DNA from: Rhyzopertha dominica
Lineage: Eukaryota; Arthropoda; Insecta; Coleoptera; Bostrichidae
NCBI GenBank assembly: GCA_025024175.1
Contig: QCXZ01000041.1
Coordinates: forward strand, 5,327,786 to 5,391,785
Direction of reading: 5' to 3'
DNA: 64,000 nucleotides
How positions within the stretch are numbered: position 1 is the stretch's first letter; every line of letters begins with the position of its first letter. The notes under the pieces are model-generated. The model did not search any database, had not been told where the DNA came from, and saw nothing but the letters and a program-made list of their open reading frames with translations. A program made the position numbers and the translations under genes. This document shows positions 57,474 to 64,000 of this stretch, piece by piece.

Positions 57474-57724
57474 GTACATATGTAAAACAGTTGTTGCATG
57501 CATTCGAAAAACTTAAAAGTAATCGTAAATTCTAAGAATTTGACCAAGGAGAAGGCTCATTTGACTAGATCTGACCCAACTCTATACCACTTTACTTCCG
57601 TTTTACAATGGTTCAAATTAGCACCTCTGCATGCTATCGCAGAACAAAGAGCGTCAAATGAAGCATTGTTGAACACTCCTTCAAAGGCAGCTAGAGCCCA
57701 TTCCTTTCTTCCTCAGCTCGGCAG
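57474..57724 (+). other. candidate exon, phase conflict
   Basis: An acceptor (CTATTGTAG) and a strong donor (GGCAG|GTGAGC, 57725) bracket 251 bases. Entered in phase 1 the frame reads STYVKQLLHAFEKLKSNRKF and then stops; another frame is open from ~57490 to the donor (NLTKEKAHLTRSDPTLYHFT and on). It could be a poison exon, a terminal exon, a base error, or chance. Confidence 0.25.
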
Positions 57725-58078
57725 GTGAGCTGATGGAATGCTGTTTCCGTAGACTTGTCTGATCAGCAGACATGTTCATTTGGGTGTGGAGGTGTATCAA
57801 TCAACACCCAATCCTTTAGATATGGTTCATCCAGCCTAAATTGATTGATTGCCCATCTTAGTTTGTCAAATGTAACAACATTCGAAGCCACGACCCAGGC
57901 TTTCTCAGCCCTGGTTCCTTTGGCCAGGCTGTCTCCCAAAACCTGTATCTGATCCCGGAAAGTGAGTCTGCAGCAGACACTNTAATGCGGCGCCTTCAGT
58001 TTACGTTTAGGAGCCATCCGGCACTCGCAGAGCGCCAACCTCCACCCCGCTCTTCCCAAGAACTTTTTTTTTCTGCAG

Positions 58079-58407
58079 ACAGTTGGGAGCTGTTCTATGC
58101 TAGTACAAAGCTTCCAGCTCGTTTAGTCGCATATCCCGGTTGTACCTTTTACGAATTTCCCTTCACATCGACTCTAATTCACCGTTCCGCCACGGTGCTT
58201 AACCAGCTTACCTTGCCTCCTTCATATTTACTCCCCCATCATATAGTGTACTTGCCTAATCAAAAAGTAGCTTTTTATAATTCAGCTGCACATGAAGTAA
58301 GACTGGGTTTACTATACTTTTGGAATTGTACATGCAACGGTGGTTCTAGGATTCTGTTAGGAAGAGAAGAGATTTTAACAAATGAACATAACACATTGAC
58401 GTCATAG
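58079..58407 (+). other. candidate exon or unrelated open frame
   Basis: A strong acceptor (TTTTTTTTCTGCAG) precedes a frame open to TAG at 58407, starting SWELFYASTKLPARLVAYPG. Entry fits phase 1, but the only good donor (GAA|GTAAGA, 58297) leaves phase 0, which the next exon does not accept. No family is recognised. Confidence 0.2.
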
Positions 58408-58888
58408 ATAAGTCAAACAGGTTGACCAACTGTGTCTGCTTCCGGTTGATGTACGTTTTGCAAAAATTTGCTGGATTAGACGTAATTTGACAACCAGCAA
58501 TATGTATTTTGGCAAAAAATTCTAAATTCAGTCGCTCACCAAATATAGACGCTAAGCTGACAATTTGGTTGTCACATTAGGAACTTCCTAACTGAAACTG
58601 TTTGCTTATTAGTGTTAGTATTTGAACTATTTATATTATGCGCGTCGAAAAAGTATCAGTTCTGTATTAATAAGGCCTATCGAATAAGCTGTCATAAAAA
58701 GTTGCGAATTAATCCCAGAATTACATCATGAATTATTGACTGGGTATTTTCAGTAGAATATGCATGATGCTTATTTATCCATCCTGCAGTAACGCTTAGA
58801 ATATAGATACCGTATGCTTTTGCTTTGCATGGTTTAGATTCGTTGTTAACTCTTAACCCATCGTTACTAACAATATTTATCAACTAAG

Positions 58889-59083
58889 GGCTTTTCTCAA
58901 TGCCAACAACACCATCAACGACCCCCCTTTGGAATATCTTCAAAGCAACTGCTACGACCCCTACAATACCAACAACTACTCGAAAAGTTTGGCAAGCAGT
59001 CACTAGCACAGTGTCCACGACACCATACAAGAGCTTTCTTGACTATAAGCACTTTAGCAGCTTACATAACAATGTTGCTAACG
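58889..59083 (+). CDS. OtopL: otopetrin-like channel, Thr-rich loop exon (cassette type)
   Basis: A weak acceptor (ATCAACTAAG) ends at 58888. With the A from 57340 the frame reads R-LFSMPTTPSTTPLWNIFKA, then TATTPTIPTTTRKVWQAV and STTPYKSFLDYKHFSSL. Donor AAC-G|GTATGT at 59084 is phase 1; length 195. Both sides being phase 1, it can also be skipped in frame. It is a Thr/Pro-rich part of the outer TM5-TM6 loop, probably O-glycosylated. The acceptor is the least certain splice site of the gene. Confidence 0.65.
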
Positions 59084-59120
59084 GTATGTTTACTAACACC
59101 ATCCTGTTTGTTCGCCGCAG

Positions 59121-59400
59121 ACTTTAAAATAATGAATGATATCCTTTTAGTTGCCGAGGATACGTCAAATAGCATTAACGGGACAGAATTCTTGGACGAC
59201 ATATTCCCTCAGTCTTTAGTAGCTCCAAACCGCACCAATACGACTTTGACCCTGGATCCTATGAGCTGCGGCAGGGTTAATATAATGGGGAACATTGTTC
59301 AAGACTCTGCGCCGTACCTGTTCCCGTTTATAATCGAATATTCATTGATTGGTGCTGCTGTTATATACGTAATGTGGAAACACATAGGAAGAAACCCGAG
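59121..59400 (+). CDS. OtopL: otopetrin-like channel, loop end and TM6
   Basis: A 37-base intron (59084-59120, ending TTCGCCGCAG) precedes it, very short but typical in length for small insect introns at the low end. The frame reads D-FKIMNDILLVAEDT, with sequons NGT, NRT and NTT in SNSINGTEF and APNRTNTTL, agreeing with an outside loop. MSCGRVNIMGNIVQDSAPYL and FPFIIEYSLIGAAVIYVMWK form the conserved CxRxNIMG block and TM6. Donor AG|GTAAAT at 59401, phase 2. Confidence 0.92.
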
Positions 59401-59582
59401 GTAAATATCCTGCAAATTGCCAGCATACGTTAACGTAATTGGATATTTGCCATGTGTTTATATTTTATTAAACTGCATATTAATAGGTAGCATCTAATCC
59501 ACAAAACAGCTGTGACAGCTTATAAATTAGAAAAAATGGATCCTAAGGTGTATTTTTAATATTAAAAATGTGAATATTTAAA

Positions 59583-60577
59583 GGGACCGCCAAAACGCGA
59601 ACATATTGGCCGTGACGTCAGGTGTCTTGTAAATGGCCGCTTGTTTACATCTGGGCTCAGCGCGTCACGCGTCAGCCTCAGCCCGTCAGTTTATCAGTTT
59701 GTTGTTTGCGTTATTTTGTGACAAGCGAATTAAAATACGCCAAGAAAAAGTGAAATACTTATGTGTTATGACTTCTGAAGGCATGTTCATTGTTATGGAT
59801 TTGTGTACAGCGATGAGCGGTTCAACGCGGCGGAGATGAGGAACGTAAAAGCAACAGCATACGTGAACTTTTTATTAAATTAACGCAGCATTGATAATTT
59901 GATCACAGTGGGTTGTTGGAAACATACTACTTGTAAACATAAAAATTTAAGAATCAAAAATGTACCCTAAACTTGACATTTATTTTAGAGGTTAGAATAA
60001 ATATAAATTGCATTTATTTTCGGGGCTCTTGCGGCTCGTTTCCGGTCTGGCTAACAGTCGAATATTTGGGAACAACATCGTTCTTTATTATAACATTTCA
60101 CTCTATCAACTTAAAACGCATATAATTTTTCATATCCTCATCAAGCTATAACAAAATGGAAACTGAATGGTAAACACATATAACTCCAAAAAGAATAATA
60201 AAACTTACAGTAAGAATTAAGATGATCTTCACAACAGAAAAACAAACTAGGGGCCTTAAACAACTTTTTCATACGTTGATAATCTCGAAGAATGGTTACA
60301 AAAATTTTGTTAGCTCTACTGACTAAAGTACTTTTATAACCATGTACAAAACAACACTTGTTTTGTTTTCAATACATAATAGATGCTTGTAAAACTATAC
60401 AAATCACTTTTTGGTGCGATCTCTTACACTGTTCTTTCAATGAACACCACACAAAAGCTTTTCCAATACAAGAATGATACTACACCATTAAACAGCACGC
60501 TCCTCGGTAATGTTTACATGACACTTGACGTCACGAGTTGAATAACCTTGGATAGAAGCGTTTTGGCGGTGACGCCC
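59583..60577. mobile_element. ~1-kb MITE with TGACGTCA in its inverted repeats
   Basis: The left end GGGACCGCCAAAACGC and right end GCGTTTTGGCGGTGACGCCC are imperfect inverted repeats (one side has four extra bases). Further in, each side carries TGACGTCA followed, outward to inward, by GGTGTCTTGTAAA on the left and, inverted, AGTGTCATGTAAA on the right. Between them no transposase is visible; a CG-rich part near 59640-59700 could be a former 5' gene end. Superfamily unknown. It fills most of the intron between TM6 and TM7 exons. Confidence 0.65.
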
Positions 60578-60710
60578 AAGATTCAAATTTCAGACCTGAA
60601 ATTCTCTACTTACAAATATTTTTTTTTAACATGGCGTGCGATATATATGCACTTCAAGATTCATTTTACGTAATTTTCAAAAAAAGTGATAATACCCAAT
60701 TCTCTGTTAG

Positions 60711-60992
60711 GTACGTGACGGAGGAAGATCTGGAACACCGTTTGGAAGTTATGCTTTCAAGAAGGGCGGTTGCCATGGCCCAAGCACAACATGGTCGTGT
60801 GGATTGTGTTGGTGCGTCCAAAGGTCTCTTCTTTGGTCTGCTCATGCTAGTCGGTTCTCTCATTTGCCTCATTCTATTCTTTGTGTTAATACATCATCCA
60901 GAGTTGGGGCTTCTGGCCATCTATTTGGCTGATGTATCCCACTGTGTTCTGATGGTGCTCAGTATACTTGCCATCATTATAGGATTTATAAG
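60711..60992 (+). CDS. OtopL: otopetrin-like channel, TM7-TM8 exon
   Basis: Acceptor TTCTCTGTTAG ends at 60710; the first G completes Arg. The frame reads YVTEEDLEHRLEVMLSRRAV, an amphipathic inner segment, DCVGASKGLFFGLLMLVGSL and ICLILFFVLIHH as TM7, then GLLAIYLADVSHCVLMVLSI and LAIIIGFIR as TM8. Donor AG|GTAAGT at 60993, phase 2. The DC-x-GA-x-KGLF motif is conserved in otopetrins. The next exon, with TM9-TM12, is not in the window. Confidence 0.92.
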
Positions 60993-61889
60993 GTAAGTGC
61001 ATGCAGATACCACTATGCTGTTGATTCTGGTTGCAGTAGATGATATAATAAGAGACATCTGTTCAACTTTATTTTCTCATAAATATATGTTATCTTCAGT
61101 CCAATAGTNTTATAGTCTTCCAATTTGCATAAGGTTATATTGGGGGCCCCTTTGTGTAGAAATCAATCGCTCTTACAAGGTGTATACTGCAGATATGTAC
61201 CGCTACCATAAATTTGCATAATTATGATTTTCTACAAACAGTTCCGGTCTCGTATTAGAAATTATCATCCTGTTTAGAAAGACGATACGTTACCAATTAA
61301 AAAGTTTTAGTTATGAGTTTTAATCATACTGGTTACACATGTATTTGTTTTTCTACCTGTATAAGTTCCTGTTTATTAGGATTTAAACAGAATTTATAGT
61401 AATAATGCGCTTAAGGCTGTTCATACGTTTTGGGCCAAGTAAAATTTTTAGGGCGGAAACATAATTAGTCCACGTTGACGTGACGAAGCCTGCACTATTG
61501 GTCTGTAAGATAAGTCATGACCCCCTAACCTGTCACTCTAGTATTGACAGCATATTGCACACAGACCAACCGTTTATGAGCACGGTAATTTGTCATTTGG
61601 GCAAAAGTTACTTATTCTGGTGAAACTCTTTTTTTAATTCAATTGAATTACGTGTAATTAATTTTACACCAAGTAAATTTATTACATTCTTACAACTCTG
61701 ACTTGCACTTTTTACCCTCAGGTGAAACTTTTTTGACGAATAAATACTTTTATCAAAATTTAAAAAAAAGTAAAGTAAGTAATGGTATGTTTTATAATAA
61801 AATACAATCAAGATAGATTTTGCTTGTGAATATATTTGGAAACCTCAGAAACGTGAATTTTTACTATTAATAATACTAATCGCCGATTT
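60993..61889. other. intron, unassigned
   Basis: Donor side of a long intron; no exon or named repeat. One ambiguous base near 61109. Confidence 0.5.
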
Positions 61890-63270
61890 TTATGTACATA
61901 AAGAGAGAAGCCGGTTAAAATTTAAACTAAAAATCATAAAAAATATGTTTATTTCTGTAAAGTAATGTAGACAAATCACAATTACTGTTAATATATTTAT
62001 ACAGTAATGTTTGATAACTATTATGGAGCTAGGATATTTAATTTCTATAATGGCAGTGTCATTGATTGCACTGGCAGCAAGAAATTGCTGATTGCAATGC
62101 ACAAATAAACCACAGTTTTTAATTTTAAATCCAGTTAAAGTTTCAAATGTTTTTTGCCAAGTCTTCATTATCACTGCCCCAACGCATATATTTATTGCCT
62201 TTGAAGGGAGAATGAACAAAACTTTTAGCAAGAATGTCATAGATATTGGGATTCCGGCGAAATACTACACGACCAACATTGGAAGCAGTTAATCTATATG
62301 ACCGTTCTTGGAATCACCTTGGATTAGCAGCTTGACCTATGCTATCTTTTTCTATTTCATCAAGTCCTGTTAAAGTTTTTGAAAGCAGTTCTCCTATTTA
62401 CTGCTCTTTATAGTCATCATCGATGACATCTTCTTCATCAGATTCACTGTTGACTCGGTCATGATCTGAATCGGGACCAAGAGACTTGTTTTTCCTTTTT
62501 TGTGGTTGATCATCTGCGAAAAGTCTTCTACAAGCTTTATCTCGTTTCCGCTTAGAAATACGGTTCATATCTTTTTTGTAAATTTGTTCGTTTGGCAATT
62601 TTTCGATGAATTATTTGTCTCTGTTGCGTTGCTAGTCATGTTTAATAAAAGGTTATGAACATTTTGCACTAATCTTTTAGAGCATGTCAGTTAATCGCCA
62701 AGCAAACCACATTCGTCCACCTCAGAAATGAAGTTCTATTCGTTTGGTTTTGGTTCTGTGCAAAAGTAATTTTCACTATTTTATGATTACCAAACACATG
62801 CCTTTGGCAGTGTCTCTAGATTGCCAATTGTTCATCAAGCAAAACATCCTCTATTTTCCTGAAATTTAGGGCTTTCTTTATTGCTCCTCTCATTCGCTCT
62901 ATGTTAGATTTCAAACTTTTCTGCAGCTTCACAGGTAAACCTTATTTTTTGTCGAANTTAAACTACTTTCTGCCATTTGATGCAATTCTGAGACAGTTTG
63001 TTGTGGTCCGTAAGGTTTTGCGGTCAGAAGTCTGTCGCCGTCACCTACCAGTTTTACATACTTCAGTCCGTGCATATCAATACTTTGAAACTTTCAGCAA
63101 TTATGTCGGATTCCATTCAAGTAGATATTCCTTTCCAATTTCTTGTGCATCTGTGCTCTGCACTGGGAATGTTCTCTGCCTTTGCACAATTGATGCAAAA
63201 TTTATTTCACACACCTATGTATAGCAATTTTCCTGTTTTAACCCCCAAAAGTACTCTTTCCGCGTGTGTA
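61890..63270 (-). pseudogene. transposon gene remnant: Mutator-like DGD domain plus YqaJ nuclease
   Basis: Reading from 63270 down the minus strand: TGKLLYIGV, FC-NCAKAENIPSAEHRC (~63190), NWKGIST-MESDIIAESFK (~63110), IDMHGLKYVKLVGDGD (~63045, shifted frame). These match a Mutator-like domain common in insect transposon proteins. At 62598-62398 lies a basic then acidic linker (NSESDEEDVIDDDY). Then IEKDSIGQ, ERSYRLTASNVGRV (62295, the RLTASNFG box of YqaJ nucleases), KYMRWGSDNE (~62195), TGFKIKNCGLFV (~62120) and IIEIKYP (~62040, the catalytic E-x-K). The expected Asp in the SPDG box reads AIND. Stops, including TGA for the Trp before ER, and frameshifts make it dead. Confidence 0.65.
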
Positions 63271-64000
63271 TTCAAAACTAAAACCTTCGAGTAGCATCTA
63301 AGATTTCCCTAGTGATAAAAACAAAAGTGGTGACAGTTTTAAGAAGAGACAATAAATACAGATAATTCACGAGCACGATGATCCATCTGCAAATTATAAA
63401 AAAATTGCAACAAGGGGTACATCTGCATAGTTTACGAGCGCGAGGCTCCGCCCCGCAAAGCATTAAAGGTTAACTCCCTCGGTGCTAAAATTGTTCAAAT
63501 TTGATGCAACAAAAATTTATTATTTTTTCTTGTAGAGTAGTACATATAAACAGCCTTAACTCTTATTCAAGTAAGCTAAATCCGGTACTGAAGCGATGCC
63601 TGTTCTGTGTACCTGCTACTATACTTTATGACCGGCTTGCAGGTATTTTCTAAAGGGACCTGAAGTGATAGGCAATCCCTCATTATTGGAGTTAAATATT
63701 TTACTACGGCAATATAACCTTAGAAGATTGGGAGAACTATAGTATTCATTTTTACAGCAGCACAAACGAAATACTGGTGGCAGTGGATATAAGAAGCACA
63801 TTTTTATGCGTTATATTCCTGCCAGAGCTGTACAGGTATATCAGGGGTGGGTAGCAGAAAGTGTTAAAATTAATGTGTGTCCATAATTCAAGTTCATTTT
63901 TGTATGTAATACATATAAAGAAGTATGACCAGTCTTTTAACTGAATGAGTTCTAAACTCTAAACCCTCATATATTTGACAGTACCAGTAACACGATTTCC
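63271..64000. other. unassigned DNA
   Basis: No exon of the channel and no named repeat seen; presumably still intron. Confidence 0.4.

Larger units (their letters stand above)
57341..58888. other. intron with two exon-like open stretches
   Basis: Contains the two candidates at 57474-57724 and 58079-58407. Neither fits the phase of the flanking channel exons. One ambiguous base near 57982. Confidence 0.4.

Noticed and set aside
57763..58059. Minus-strand frame of 98 codons with a protein-like look
   Set aside because: No domain recognised, contains an ambiguous base, no splice or start support; left unannotated.
62901..63294. Plus-strand frames of 98-107 codons
   Set aside because: They are antisense to recognisable Mutator-like domain motifs on the minus strand.
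1..64000. tRNA, rRNA or viral gene blocks
   Set aside because: No cloverleaf with A and B boxes, no rRNA-like text, and no gag-pol-env order or LTR pair was seen by eye.

Overview
The window reads as animal, almost certainly insect, nuclear DNA. It is AT-rich, has spliceosomal introns, has almost no long open frames outside transposons, and carries transposon families typical of arthropods. No bacterial operon, CRISPR array, rRNA or tRNA gene was seen. A beetle-like genome is a guess from overall texture only.

The one cellular gene is an otopetrin-like proton channel on the + strand. It fills roughly 39.5-61 kb and runs off the right side of the window. I can place eleven exons by open frame, splice sites and matching codon phase. 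Two separate 5' ends were found: exons at 39498-39632 plus 39835-39965, or a GC-rich first exon at 45246-45415. Both finish with two bases of a codon, and both fit the common exon at 51651-52026 in the same frame. The common exons are 51651-52026 (TM1-2 and a Lys/Glu linker), 53980-54202 and 56687-56847 (TM3-4), 56900-57062 (TM5), 57125-57340 and 58889-59083 (Ser/Thr-rich loop), 59121-59400 (loop with N-glycosylation sequons, TM6) and 60711-60992 (TM7-8). The path through 39498 gives 720 codons plus two bases; the last membrane segments lie beyond the window.

The left 39 kb holds only transposon remains and unassigned DNA. In order: a TATCGATA-rich hAT-like element (1.4-2.2 kb), an R1-like reverse transcriptase scrap (2.3-2.7 kb), a decayed mariner-type element (3.3-4.15 kb), a pogo-like transposase pseudogene (10.5-12.2 kb), a mariner remnant (12.3-13.0 kb), a DD41D (rosa-like) element with ~270-bp inverted repeats (17.6-19.7 kb), a 3.1-kb element with ~270-bp inverted repeats and an intron-containing IS630-related transposase (21.05-24.13 kb), a decayed minus-strand LINE (24.25-26.0 kb), a nest in which a young CR1-group LINE with a 755-codon frame (27.05-29.47 kb) sits inside an older jockey-like LINE, and a second, almost intact DD41D element (31.8-33.4 kb).

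Transposons also fill the channel gene's introns: a Penelope-like 3' end with a GIY-YIG frame and a hammerhead-like motif (40.1-40.6 kb), a hAT MITE (42.06-42.30 kb), a third DD41D element (42.5-43.9 kb), an isolated DD41D end (54.5 kb), an IS630-like remnant (55.2-56.0 kb) and a ~1-kb MITE whose inverted repeats carry TGACGTCA (59.58-60.58 kb). Downstream of the last exon, on the minus strand, is a broken transposon gene combining a Mutator-like DGD domain with a YqaJ-type nuclease (61.9-63.3 kb).
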